The notes under the pieces: generated by a model | What the model saw: the letters and a program-made list of their open reading frames with translations, nothing else | What the model was told of the DNA's origin: nothing | Database searches by the model: none | Made by a program: the position numbers and the translations under genes | NCBI RefSeq assembly: GCF_910589235.1 | Contig: NC_060955.1 | Coordinates: 14,280,837 to 14,344,836 of the forward strand | Reading direction: 5' to 3' | Length of the DNA stretch: 64,000 bases | Source of the DNA: Vespa crabro | Taxonomy: Eukaryota; Arthropoda; Insecta; Hymenoptera; Vespidae | In this document: positions 1-11,645 of the stretch, one piece after another | Numbering within the stretch: position 1 is the first letter of the stretch | How the letters are laid out: each line of letters begins with the position of its first letter

Positions 1-594
1 CGATAGAATATATTTTTCTTTCCTACTGGTTATTTCGGTGAAGTTGTTTATTGGACACGAGCTAAAATAATAAAATAAACGCGTATCGCGAGCTTCGCGC
101 CCTAATAAATCAAGTGTTTGTATTGAAACTGTATATTTAGTGTATTTTTAGTGTCTTATTAAATAGTTATAGTTGAATTGTTTTGGTATTTCTCATACCT
201 TTCATCGACCATCGATCTTCCTATCCGTATATCTAAGGAATTTGCGGGCCTTTGAATTACTACTATCTAAGGGGAAGGATTCCAGTCCAGGATATAGGAA
301 CCTTGATTTTACGTCTACGCACTAATACCCTTCATTGTCTTGGGAAGTCTTGACAACAACGGTAAGTCAGAACAGAAATAGTGGCTCTAGGATACATCAA
401 TGAAGCGGACAGTTTTCTATGCAGCAGTGATTCTTCGAGAAACAGGAATTATTTACTCTCAATCCCGAGGCTTTGTAACAAAACGAGAGGTGTCTGCGAT
501 GTTGGAGTAGAAGGTTTAGTCTTTGACCTGACCGTATTAACAGCTCACAATTAAAATTCTCTTTTTTGTGTTTTCGCTCATCTGGGACGTAACA
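1..594 (+). repeat. 5' LTR, left part outside the window
   Basis: Closely matches 4,271-4,907. Similarity ends at ...GACGTAACA (591-594), against ...GACGTATCA at the 3' copy. The two differ by a ~14-bp insertion in the 3' copy near 4,377-4,391 and by a 9-bp repeat expansion near 4,800, so this is not a fresh insertion. A possible primer-binding site (TGGCGGCAGCGGTGG, about 614-628) follows within ~30 bp. I could not assign it to a tRNA. Confidence 0.85.
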
Positions 595-730
595 TAAATA
601 TTAAGAAAAATTTTGGCGGCAGCGGTGGAATAGTAAATTCCCCTCCCAGGGGAATCGACTATCTCATTTACCTACTTCTATTGGTATACTCGATTTTAAC
701 GCTAGAATCTTTCGCAACAATACTCAAAGA

Positions 731-2450
731 ATGGCAGCGTCCAAAAAACCGGGTGCGACTACAAGGACCTCCCTCACGGAGGATGAATAAAGAGTGTACG
801 AGGGAGAGTTAGACGAACGAGAAGCAAGAATTTTACTCTGCCTGGAGGAAAATAAAGCCACAGAACAAAAAAAATTAGAAAAGGAAATATGGGAACGAGA
901 AAATGAAATCCAAAAGGTAGAATCTGAATTAGGAGTGAGAATAATGAATATTTAAGAACAGGAAAGAAATATACAAGCTCAACTTTGCGAAATAACTGAT
1001 CATAAAACAAAACTGAATAACCAACTGCTAGAAATAGAAAAACGCGACATGGATCTAGATAGGCGCGAAGTAAATCTGCAACGACAGGAAAATGAATTTC
1101 GTGCAAAAGAACTGGACCATCGACACGAATCCATGATAATAAACGAGACGCGTAATACGCCTATAGCCACGGCTATATACCGTGAAGGAAGCCCATATTC
1201 TTCAAGAAGTAAACTAGAATCTATTGCCGATATTGACTTACCTAGGAGAAATCGCGTAATAGACCAAGAGAAACCTGAACCCAGATCGATTCGAACGAGG
1301 CTAGTTCAAATAGCCAAGTCAGAAGCTTAGAAATAACCGAAACAATTCTGTGCTTTGATGGATATAATATATCGGTCCTCCAATTTTCAAGAGCGTGTAA
1401 GAGGGCTATGGACCTGTTTCTTGAACGTTCTTCCGGGGACGTAGAAGCGATGCTATTTCGAAGAATTTGAGCCAAATTGAACGGGCATGCGTATTCAGTT
1501 ACAGAGGGCCAGGAGCTACAAACGGTAGAACAACTGGTAGGCTTGCTGAAAGCAGCCTTCCAGCCGACAAAATCCATAAGCCATTATAAAGGCCAATTAG
1601 CTAATATTTACATGAAACCCAAAAAAAAAGTCTTAAATTTCACTGAACGAATAAAGGAATTAAAGCAAGCCATAATCGAGGCGGAAACTAAGAAATCGGG
1701 AGAATTGTCCGATCATCAACGAAGACGCATTGAATGCGAGGTACTCGACGCACTATAAAAAACGGCTTGCCACATGATTACGAGTTACGGATCAAGCACG
1801 AAAGATATCACGACGTAACGACGGCGGCCAACGCTCTTTTAAGTATAAGCAGGGACCTAGAAAGAAATCGAGCTCGCAAAGAAGGACCAAGGAAGATCTC
1901 TAAAATACACGCAATCACAAACGAAAATATTATTTGCACAACCTACAAGGGAATTGGTCATATGGCAAAAGATTGTTGAACTAAAGGAAGACCACCAACC
2001 TTTTCGGAAATCACCGCGAGACCTACCTCTCATCGGTCAAAAGTTCATGTAAGAAATGAAGCTTTAAATAATAGGCCACTTAATCCACGTGAATAGCGAA
2101 CCTGCTACTATTGTAAAAGGATTGGCCACATTTTAATAGATTGCTGGAAATTGAAGTATGACAGTGAGCATAGAAGTGGGGATAAACGCCCCGCGTATAA
2201 TTCGGACCGTCGGAGTCTGGAGGATAGGACAAGAAGCCGCCGGAATTCGACCGATTATAAATGACAATATAGTCAAAGCGATGACCACGTCGCCAAGGGC
2301 CAAAAATAGGGAAAGGAAACATTCAACGTCCAGCAATTAGGGAAACCCTGTAAGCGGCCCGTCGAGATCAGACAGGAGCGGGGCCACCATAGAAAAGGCT
2401 CACGGACAAACCAATGCGCAGACGACTCAGACAAGCAGGTCGCAACAATA
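731..2450 (+). pseudogene. gag of the gypsy-type element, broken
   Basis: The first ATG downstream of the 5' LTR is at 731. The frame is stopped in-frame at 788, 953 and 1,328, and continues in other frames afterwards. Residues around 850-1,130 are rich in Glu, Lys, Arg and Gln and look like a coiled coil. The part at 1,477-1,980 resembles the capsid region of retrotransposon gag. Two zinc knuckles follow. The first (about 1,936-1,977) has lost its second cysteine (C-x2-Y-x4-H-x4-C). The second (about 2,103-2,144) is an intact CX2CX4HX4C. Nucleic-acid binding is the family role. The product cannot be made from this copy. Confidence 0.7.
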
Positions 2451-2486
2451 AATTATAAGCCGACGGCAAAAGCACCCACAATAATC

Positions 2487-3769
2487 ATGGACGTCGGGAA
2501 CCTTGGAAGACAGATTAAATTTATGATTGACACCGGCGCAGAAGTTAATATTATCAAGGAGGGTGCTGTCGAATCGAATTTAGAGATCGACAATAATGAC
2601 GTAATAAAGGTATGTGGTATTTCGGACAACCATATTCGAACGAAGGGTTCATTGGCCGTCAACATCTTTGGGAAAAATGTGCGGTTTTAAGTGGTGGTAT
2701 CGAACTTCCCGATCGAGCAAGACGGTATTCTAGGAAGTGAGTTCCTGAAATCGATTGGTGCTGACGTAAATTATACCCAACAGTGTATGAAGGTCGCAGA
2801 TAAGGAAGTGTCTTTCATAGACAGACAATTCATGCGCGTATCGGTAAGGACGAGTGCAGTGTTTCATTCCCGTTTCAAAAACTCTGCAACCGACGAAAGT
2901 TACATTCCGCGGATTGAATCTTTACAGGGCATATACATGAGGAAAGCCATAGTTAAAAACCACCAAGGTCGGACTTATTTCAGGGTGATAAACACCACCA
3001 ATGAGGATCAAGATATTGTGGTGCCCACGCTGGAATTACAAGCGTTCGGAACACATCAAGACAAAATATTAGATACACAAGGAACTTCAAAAGAGGAAAC
3101 AACGGCATACGTCAGAAAGATCAAGAGTTGTCAGAAAAACCATGGTCAAGATAGCCAGAGGAAACGGGAGAACTATAATAGAGCAAAAGAGGTGGAAGCA
3201 CTGTTCCGGTTAGATCATCTGAACAACGAAGAAAGGGAAAGTGACTTTGACCTCTTATCTGCCAGCGCAGACTACTTTCACCTCCCTGGAGAACAATTGG
3301 AGAGCACACAGGTGCTAACTCATATGATTATTACCACCGATGAGATACCGATACATACAAAGCAGTACAGATTCCCACCCATACATGAGAAAGAGATAAA
3401 TAAGCAGACACAAGAACTGATAGAGAGAGTGATATAATAAGGCAATCTCTCTCTCTCCTTACAACTCTAATATCTGGGTAATACCCAAAAAGGCTGATTC
3501 GAAAGGAAATCCAAAATGGAGAATGGTTATTGATTATAGAGAGCTTAATGAGAAGACTGTCGGGGACGAGTAACCCCTCCCTAACATTACTGAGATACTC
3601 AAACAGCTGGGTTCCGCTAAATACTTCTCCACGTTCGACCTAAAGAACGGATTTCATCAAATCAAGATGCACCCAGATGACAGCCACAAGACCGCCTACT
3701 CAACACCTCACGGGCATTTTGAATTTGCAAGAATGCCATTCGGATTGAAGATCGGAGCGAATGGCTAGA
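2487..3769 (+). pseudogene. pol remnant: aspartic protease and start of reverse transcriptase
   Basis: An IDTGAEVNII motif at about 2,526-2,555 is the active-site loop of a retropepsin. A stop at 2,688-2,690 follows. The frame reopens with a linker to 3,437, where two stops occur. Reverse transcriptase then begins: the family signatures WVIPKKAD, WRMVIDYRELNEKT, FSTFDLKNGFHQI and TAYSTPHGHFEFARMPFGL are readable at about 3,475-3,750, with one further stop near 3,571. Homology ends at about 3,769, before the YxDD catalytic box. The rest of RT, RNase H and integrase is missing. Confidence 0.8.
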
Positions 3770-3770
3770 C

Positions 3771-3990
3771 TACATCCGTGATAACCGCATTCCAGAAGCA
3801 AAGGATTCCTGGAATTACATCGGGTGATAACCGCATTCCAGAGGCTAAGGATTCCGGGAACTATATGCGATGATAACCGCGCCTGGGACCTAAGAATTCC
3901 GGGAATTACATCCGATGATAACCGCATTCCTGAGGCTAAGAATTCTCGGAACCATAGCAGGTGATAAGCGTCGACTGGCAGCAGTTCCCA
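3771..3990 (+). repeat. 46-bp minisatellite at the pol deletion junction
   Basis: Units start at about 3,771, 3,815, 3,862 and 3,907, with a partial unit at 3,953. Each reads roughly TACATCCGATGATAACCGC followed by ATTCC-GAGGCTAAGGATTCC. Units are 44-47 bp and differ from each other by several substitutions. It lies exactly where reverse transcriptase breaks off. Confidence 0.8.
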
Positions 3991-4255
3991 GAAAAGTACC
4001 GAAGGAATGCTTGTAGTACATTACGCCACCCTTTCCCACGGGCAATGCATTCGCGCGTAGACGGCAAGTACAAGCGGCGCGCATGCACAGCAACACCATC
4101 AAGGAGTCAATCAAGTGGGAGAGCAGCGAAGCGGCAACAAGTCTTCGTCCGTCGCTCAACCCGATCAGCAGCAAACATTTAGCTCCGCGCTTAAGAATTA
4201 TTAAGATAAATTATCCAAGATAAATAATCCAAGCGCGAATGTTTTGTTAAGCAAG

Positions 4256-4265
4256 TATAAAAAGT
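4256..4265 (+). promoter_or_regulatory. TATA box of the LTR promoter
   Basis: TATAAAAAGT lies just upstream of the part shared by both LTRs, at the usual place for a U3 core promoter. Inferred from position only. Confidence 0.4.
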
Positions 4266-4270
4266 TATAA

Positions 4271-4907
4271 CGATAGAATATATTTTTCTTTCCTACTGGT
4301 TATTTCGGTGAAGTTGTTTATTGGACACGAGCTAAAATAATAAAATAAACGCGTATCGCGAGCTTCGCGCCCTAATACTTAATTAAGTTTAAATCAAGTG
4401 TTTGTATTGAAACTGTATATTTAGTGTATTTTTAATGTCTTATTAAATAGTTATAGTTGAATTGTTTTGGTATTTCTCATACCTTTCATCGACCATCGAT
4501 CTTCCTATCCGTATATCTAAGGAATTTGCGGGCCTTTGAATTACTACTATCTAAGGGGAAGGATTCCAGTCCAGGATATAGGAACCTCGATTTTACGTCT
4601 ACGCACTAATACCCTTCATTGTCTTGGGAAGTCTTGACAACAACGGTAAGTCAGAACAGAAATAGTGGCTCTAGGATACATCAATGAAGCGGACAGTTTT
4701 CTATGCAGCAGTGATTCTTCGAGAAACAGGAATTATTTACTCTCAATCCCGAGGCTTTGTAACAAAACGAGAGGTGTTGGCGAAGTTGGAGTAGATGGTT
4801 TAGTCCTTGATTTAGATGGTTTAGATGGTTTAGATGGTTTAGACCATATTAGCAGCTCACAATTATAATTCTTTTCTTTTGTGTTTTCGCCCATCTGGGA
4901 CGTATCA
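4271..4907 (+). repeat. 3' LTR (part confirmed by the 5' copy)
   Basis: Matches positions 1-594. The true left end lies upstream. A TGTAGTACA at 4,012 is a candidate LTR start but cannot be confirmed, because the 5' LTR is truncated by the window. This copy has four tandem 9-bp units (TTTAGATGG type) at about 4,799-4,845 that the 5' LTR lacks. The right end at about 4,907 abuts satellite. Confidence 0.8.
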
Positions 4908-7563
4908 TTGGTAACATCCCCCAAACTGTGATAAAAGTATATGCGTAGATTTTAAGATTTTTAACTCCTCATATAGCGAAATTCGCATGTATCGATTACA
5001 TGCTTCAACAATTTCCATATTTAACACCTATTTACACATAGTAGAAACGTTATGCTATTATTATATTCTTTATTCTGCATCGATTGAATGCAAAATCAAT
5101 GAAATTAATGGAGATTTCAACTTTTCGTGTTTCGACGATACGCGTATATGAACGAAAAATGTAAATTCTATACAAAAACAAAGTTATAAACTTCTATTCC
5201 AATAGAAATTGTAGTTTGATTTGATGAAATGCTATGTTCTGAATCGATTGATATCACTTTCCAAATTTTCATTCAAGCGTATTCGAAGATTTTATGATTT
5301 TTAACTTCTCAAATGGCGAAATTCTCATGTGTCGATTACATTGATCGAAAATTTTCTTGTTATATCACATATTTACACATAGTTGAAATGTTATATACTT
5401 GTTCTATTCTTTATTTTGGGTCGATAGAATATAAGATCAATGAAATCAATGGAGATTTCAACTTTTCGTACTTCTACAATAGGCGAATATGAACGAAAAA
5501 TCGATTATACGTTACGAAATAATGTAAGAAATATAGATTCTTGTTAATATAATAGTTTGATCTAATGAAATGCAATGTTCTGAACTATTGGTAACATTTT
5601 TCAATCTGTGGTTGAAGTATATTTAAAGATTTTACAATTTTTATCTTCTCATATAGCGATATTCTCATGTGTCAATTAAATTTTTCGACAATTTCCATGT
5701 TATAACACGTATTTACACATAGTAAAAACATCATATTCTTCTTATATTCTTTATTCATCGTCGACAGAATATAAAATCAATGAAATTAATAGAGATATCA
5801 ATTTTTCGTATTTCGACAATACAACTGTATGAACAAAAACTCGTAAAACCGATATATAACAATGTTAAAAACTTCGATTCCAATTAAAGTAGTAGTTGAA
5901 CTTATGAAATGCAATGTTCTGAATCAATTGGTAAAATTTTCCTAAATGTGGTACAAGTATATTCGAAGATCTTACGATTTTTTACTTCTCATATAGCGAA
6001 ATTCGCATTTGTCGATTACATTTTTCGACAATTTTCATCTTATAACCCGTATTTACATAAAGTAAAAACGTTATATTCTTGCTTTATTCTTTATTTTGCA
6101 TCGAAAGAATATAAAATCAATGAAATTATAGGAGATTTCGAATATTCGTATTTCGACGATATGCGTATAGGAGCGAAAAATCGTATACGCGATTTAAACA
6201 ATGAAAAAAACTTCGTTTCCCATCAAAATTGTAGTATGTACTTATGAAAAGCAATGTTCTGAATCGAATGGTAACATTTTCAAAACTGTGGTTAAAGTAT
6301 ATTAGAGGATTTTACGATTTTGAACATCTCATATATTGAAATTCGCATGTGTCGATTATATTTTTCGACAATTTTCATGTTATAACACTTTTACGCATAG
6401 TAGAATCGTTATAATCTTGTTATATTCATTATTCTGCGTCGATAGAATGTAAAATCAATGAAATTAATGGAGATTTTAACTTTTCGTATTTTGACGAAAC
6501 GTGTATATGAACGAAAAATCATATATACTATATGAAGTAAAGTTAAAAACTTCTTCACCAATAAAAATAGTAGTTTGAGCTCATGAAATACAATTTTCTG
6601 AATCAATTGGTAACATTTTCCAAACTGAGGTTCAAGTAAGTTCAAAGAATTTACGATTCTTAACTTCTCATATTGCGAAGTTCGCAAGTGTCGCTCCATT
6701 TTTCAACAATTTCCATGTTATAGCTCGTATTTACAAATTGTAAAAACGTTATATTCTTGTTATATTCTTTATTTTGCGACGATAGAATATGAAATCATTT
6801 ATATTGAATGAAATTTCAACTTTTTGTATTTCAACAATACGCGTATATGAGCGAAAAATCGTTTATACAATATGAAAATATGTTTAAAACTTCGATTCCG
6901 ATTTAAGTAGTCGTTTGATCTAATGAAATACAATGTTCTGTGTCGATTGGAAACATTTTTCAAACTGTGGTTCAAGTATTTTCGAAAATTTTATGATATT
7001 TAACTTCTAATATTGCGAATTTCACATGTTGCGATTACATTTTTTTACAATTTTCATGTTATAATACGCATTTACACATAGTAAAAACGTTATATACTTG
7101 TTATAATCTTTATTCGGCGTCGATAAAATATAAAATCAATGAAATTAATAGAGATTTCGACTTTTCGTGTATTGACGATACGCGTATATGAACGAAAAAT
7201 CGTATATATGATATAAAACAAAGTTAAGAACTTCGATATCTATAAAAATAGTAGATTGATCTTATGAAACGCAACGTTCTGAATCGAGCGGTAATATTTT
7301 GCACACTGTGGTTAAATATTTTCGAAGATTTTACAATTTTTAACTTCTTACATAGCAAAATTCGCATGGGCCGATTATATTTTTCGACAATTTTCATGTT
7401 ATAACCCGTATTTACACATAGAAAAAACCTTATATTCTTGTTATATACTTTATTCTGCGTCAATAGAATATAAAATCAATGAAATTAATGGAGATATCAA
7501 ATTATCGTATATCGACGATACGCCTAAATGAACGTAAAATCGTATATACTATATGAGATAATA
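4908..7563 (+). repeat. 340-bp satellite, subfamily A, forward array (~8 monomers)
   Basis: A box reading about CTTTATTCTGCGTCGATAGAAT recurs near 5,071, 5,412, 5,752, 6,092, 6,431, 6,771, 7,112 and 7,452, a period of 340-341 bp. A second box, ATTGGTAACATTTTCCAAACTGTGG, recurs with the same period. Monomers are AT-rich and differ by visible substitutions. Small open reading frames here are chance products of the repeat. Confidence 0.95.
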
Positions 7564-7570
7564 TTAAAAA

Positions 7571-7588
7571 CTTATTAATTATTATTAA

Positions 7589-7639
<51 letters not shown>

Positions 7640-7710
7640 TTTATTGCTATTTTATTATTAATATTATTATTATTATTGACATTACTATTATTATCATTGT
7701 TATTATTATT
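7571..7710. repeat. (TTA)n microsatellite
   Basis: Near-pure TTA/ATT triplets interrupting the forward satellite array. Confidence 0.95.
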
Positions 7711-8234
7711 GGGAGTTCCATTATGGCGTTGATACGGAAGGGACGTATCGCCGTGCGCTCCGCATTTCGAGCGGTTTTTGGCATTTTATTCCATTGGCTG
7801 AAAAGTTTATATCTCACTTGAATATTGGTAAGCGGTGAGCAAGTGGTGATGGTAATCGTGTCTATAGATCGAAAATTTATCGAGTGAAAGTGGGTTCGGT
7901 GGTTTTGTCGAGGCTTTGGACGCCATTAGGTGAGTTTGCGCGAACCATAGTTTATGGCTGGACGATAGACTCGACGGCCCACTGAGAACTCATGTAGCGC
8001 CATCTACTCCAGATGACGATGACAGTGCCGCCGCCAGCACAAGCGACATCTACCACTATGGCTAAGAATTACGATATACATATCTTCATCGCATAAGAGG
8101 CGCTTCGATCAGCAGGAAATAAAATCATGCGACACTCATTAACTAGTGTTATATATCCAACGCTCCATTTGGAGGAACGCGGACGCGATCGTGGTTATAT
8201 GGATGGAACTCGCCAAAATTTCATCTAATTTTAC
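7711..8234. other. Unidentified, more GC-rich segment between two TTA tracts
   Basis: About 520 bp with a base composition unlike the satellite on either side. No convincing reading frame. It could be the 5' end of the adjacent non-LTR element or a separate transposon fragment. It is bounded on both sides by TTA/ATT triplets. Confidence 0.4.
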
Positions 8235-8278
8235 TATAATAATAATATAATAAAATAGTATTATTATTATTATTATTC
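8235..8278. repeat. Short AT-triplet tract at the 5' side of the non-LTR element
   Basis: Ends in seven ATT triplets that abut the GC-rich 5' end of the retrotransposon. Confidence 0.8.
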
Positions 8279-8721
8279 ACCAAGGGGAGAAGTGGAGCAT
8301 TCATCTCCTCCCGACAAGTAGCGCCGTCGGGATCCGAGATACGAGGACTACAACATCCTTTAAAAAAAAAATAACAGGGGTCATCTGGCCCGGATGTCAA
8401 TACCCTGTAAGGGCCCCAAGCCAGGGTTACAGCAGGGCCACGAGGACTAGCGGGTACGTTGACGCTGCCCGAAAGGGATGTGCGGGATGATACGTAAAGC
8501 GCAGTTCTCGTGGAAAACTCCCGACGTTAACGCATCGCACCTACGGGAGTGTCAGGAATCCGATGAAGGAAGTACATGAACAGCAAGGGCGGATGCTCCA
8601 TTCCCGTCCTTATAGCCAAAAGCTCTCGCAACAATGAGGGTAGTTGCTAGGGTGATCACCTCCCACTTCCTGAGGCGCCACGTTCGGAGACGGTCTGACA
8701 CTCTGAAGTTAAATAAATTGT

Positions 8722-9986
8722 ATGGAAAAAATAAACACAAAAAACAAAATCAAACAGCAAAATATCCCAGTATCAACTAGAAAAGACATCGCTGCTCAAA
8801 GCGATAATAACGTAGGCTCTCAGCCTACGAAAGGAACACCAAAAGATGGAGAGAGAGAGAAACTCGCGCAAGCGAAAATCCTCCTTGACCAAGATGAGGG
8901 CGGCTGTGACAGCCGAATGTAAATAACGCAATTGAACAAGGGATCCCAGAACTGGAGGAAATAATGGACAGCCTTGAGTTCCTGTATATATCTCGAATAA
9001 AGGAAAATGAGGGAGCGAGGATCCCCGCCTGAGTCTCTCAGTGGCCACGTGCTAACTCTGTAGCTGATGTTAGCACAGTTAAGAGAGGAGCCACAAACCC
9101 GTCGCAGTTTTCTGAAGAAAGCCTCAAAAGACCGAGGCAAGAGGCCACCAAGAGGTCGTCAAGAAGAAAAAAGATAAGGAAAAACCAGCGAAAAAGGCGA
9201 CGAAACTCCCACCGCAAGAGAAAAGGAAGACCAGCAAAGCGGAGGACAGGCCAAGAAGAAGAACGAGGCCGGACGCGATTCTCCTCCAACCCGCGCAAGG
9301 TAAAACCTACGCAGACGTAGTCGAAGCTATCCACCAGCGCATCAAGACCAGCGCTGCAGGGATAGACGTCAGATGGGGACGGCAGACAAGAAAGGGAGGG
9401 GTTCTTCTCGAGCTCAAGAGGACTACTGCGGAAATCAGGGCATCTTTCGCAAAAACCCTGAGGAAAGAAGTGGGAGAATTGAGCAGCATCAAGGAACTGA
9501 TCCCCAAAGCTACGCTGGAGATAAGGGACTGCGATTGCTGCACTTTGGTAGCATAAGTCGAGGAGGCCCTAAAGAGGACCCTACCAGACTACTCGGGAAA
9601 ACTCAATGATTGACAAGCCCAAACGTGAGGCAGCTGCGCCTGGCCATTGTTAACATAGAAGAGGAAGCAGCAGCGAAGCTTTTGAAAACCGGCCGTGTAC
9701 AGATCGGCTTCGTCAGCGCAAGGTCAGGCGAAGAGCAGAGGTGAGGCGATGCTACCGCTGCCTTGACTATGGCCACCATAGCACCTCGTGCAAGGGCCCT
9801 GATTGCAGTAAGCTCTGCTATTTCTGCGGCGGAACAGAGCACAAGATCAAAGACTGTAATATCAGCGAGCCCACTTGCGTCTTGTGCTTCAAAGGCGGTG
9901 CGGAACCCAAGAAGCACGTGGCCGGATCAATGGCGTGCATAGCCTTCCAGGAGGCCCTTGCAACAGTCAGCAAAAAAGATGGATGA
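8722..9986 (+). pseudogene. ORF1 (gag-like) of the R1-clade element, broken
   Basis: Starts around ATG 8,722 and runs in pieces, with a stop near 8,920 and later frame changes. Part of the middle (about 9,150-9,330) is rich in Lys and Arg. The carboxy part, 9,741-9,986, keeps two CX2CX4HX4C knuckles (CYRCLDYGHHSTSC and CYFCGGTEHKIKDC) and a third cysteine cluster (CVLC...). This is the usual ORF1p arrangement in the R1 and I groups, where it binds element RNA. It ends at 9,984-9,986, close to the start of ORF2. Confidence 0.7.
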
Positions 9987-11640
9987 GAGTACTGCAGGAT
10001 AATCTCAATAGAAGCAGGACGTCTCACCGCTTCCTAACCCAGCTCTGCTCTGAGAAAAAAGCGGATGTTGTTCTAATCAGCGAACAATACTAGGACAGGG
10101 CAGGAGCAGGATAGTACGCCGACGAACTGGTCACCGCAGCCATTTGGATCCCAGATCCCCGACAGATACATGTGTCGGATCACGGATCTGGACGCAGTTA
10201 CGTTTGGATGAGACATAACTCGATGACTTATGTCAGCGTATACCTCAACCCGAATGACCGGATAGACGACTTCCAGACCAAACTGGACGATCTAGAAGAC
10301 GCGCTGTGGGAAATGCAAGGGGATCTCATTGTGGCTGGAGACCTCAATGACAAAGCTCTCGAATGGGGGGAGGTCAGGCCAGACTCCAGAGGAAGACGAA
10401 TCATGGAGTTGATGTTGAGACTGGAGCTAGCAGTGCTCAACATAGTCTCGACGTCAACCTTCCGAAGGTCTGGCTATAGGAAGACGATCCCGAACGTCTC
10501 TCTAGCCAACGAATATCTTGTGGCAAGAATCGCATACTAGCGGGTGATCGAAGATTACACCAGGAGCGATCATCAGTACATCCTATTCGAGGTACACGAT
10601 AGGAGGTCAACTGCGACAAGCGCAGCGTGACCCCCCCGGTGGAACATCGCAAAAATAGATCGAGAGAGGCTGTCCGCAGCAATAGATGAAGGTTGGAGAT
10701 ACCATCAAATTGCATCCGTGAGTCTATCGCCAACTGCACAAGCCAGGATAATGACCGCAGCAACTATGAAGCTCATCAAAAAGTCTTGCGCTATAGCGGT
10801 GCCAAAGAAGAGTACGAAACGGCAGAGGCGTCTTGCATACTGTTGGACGAATAAGATCGCGGACCTTCGCAAAAAGTGCTTTGGCTTCGCCAGTTAGCAC
10901 AATGAGCGAAGAGACGCGATCTCGACGCTGCTCCCTTGGCCGCAGAGTATCAAGCGGCCACAAAATCACTGAAGTGCATCAACACCTTCGTGTTGCGAAC
11001 CAACTAAAAGCGCAGCTTCATTGTAGGAGACGCGACGGTCCAGACTAAGTCGGCGGTAAAATACCTAGGAGTAATACTAGACAAGAAGCTCAATTTCGGA
11101 GAGCATATAATTAGGGCAGCCGACAAGGCGGCAAAAGTAGTAGTCTCGCTTGGCACACTCATGGCCCACGTCAACGGTCTCCGACCGTGCATGAGGCGAC
11201 TACTGATGCGCCGAAGCATGTGATGCTGTATGGCGCGGAAGTCTGGGCCGAGGCGCTGCGACACGAGAAATATCGCAAGCGCATAGCCGCGGTACAGAGG
11301 AGGTGCGCTCTCGGAATCGCGTGCTCCTACTGCACGATCTCGGAGCTTGCGATGCTAGTTGTCGCTGGGATAATCCCGATCAATCTACTAGCCAAGGAGA
11401 GACAATTCGTCCACCAACAGAAGCCCGTTCTGGGAAAGGAGAAGGCATCAAGGATCGCCAAGTCTAGCAGCATCGAGGCCTGGCAAAGCAGATGGGAACA
11501 GGAACCTAGGGGCAGATGAACTACCCGACTCGTCAGTCGACTAGACAACTGGCTGAACCAAGAAGCGCGAGAAGTCGACTTCTATCTCACCCAATTCTTG
11601 ACAGGCCATGGCCTGTTCTGCTCCTACCTCACAAAAATGA
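9980..11640 (+). pseudogene. ORF2 remnant: endonuclease N-terminus joined to the C-terminal tail
   Basis: The APE endonuclease part is readable in pieces: a start resembling LQDNLNRSRTSHRFL at about 9,995, KADVVLISEQY at about 10,060, and VAGDLNDKALEWGE at about 10,331 (an aspartate/asparagine active-site segment). SDHQYILFEV follows at about 10,566. Stops fall near 10,091 and 10,538. A linker typical of the region before RT follows (about 10,660-10,900). Then, without an RT domain, KSAVKYLGVILDKKLNFGEH appears at about 11,049 and YGAEVWAEALRHEKYRKR at 11,229, through to the end at about 11,640. Not functional. Confidence 0.75.
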
Positions 11641-11645
11641 GGAAG

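Larger units (their letters stand above)
1..4907 (+). mobile_element. Ty3/gypsy-type LTR retrotransposon, internally deleted and decayed
   Basis: Two direct repeats (1-594 and 4,271-4,907) flank a region with remains of gag, a retroviral-type aspartic protease and the first part of reverse transcriptase, in the order expected for Ty3/gypsy. Reverse transcriptase stops at about 3,769, before the catalytic YxDD box. RNase H and integrase are absent, and a 46-bp minisatellite follows. In-frame stops lie in gag and pol. Beyond the 3' LTR the sequence passes directly into 340-bp satellite, so the element sits in the array. The left LTR is cut by the window edge, so the insertion site and target duplication cannot be checked. 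I saw no envelope-like reading frame. The copy cannot be autonomous. Confidence 0.85.
8279..11645 (+). mobile_element. R1-clade non-LTR retrotransposon lacking its reverse transcriptase core
   Basis: The order is a GC-rich leader, ORF1 with gag-type zinc knuckles, an APE-type endonuclease, then the C-terminal end of ORF2. No LTRs or poly(A). The carboxy end carries the R1-like ending around FYLTQFLTGHGLFCSYL. The reverse transcriptase domain (about 400 residues in the family) is missing between about 10,930 and 10,990. Several stops and frameshifts break both ORFs. It is flanked on both sides by TTA/ATT triplet DNA. Base composition is clearly higher in GC than the surrounding satellite. Confidence 0.8.

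Noticed and set aside
4908..7563. Regularly spaced repeats, considered as a CRISPR array
   Set aside because: The period is about 340 bp with whole-unit similarity and no unique spacers, in eukaryotic DNA. This is satellite.
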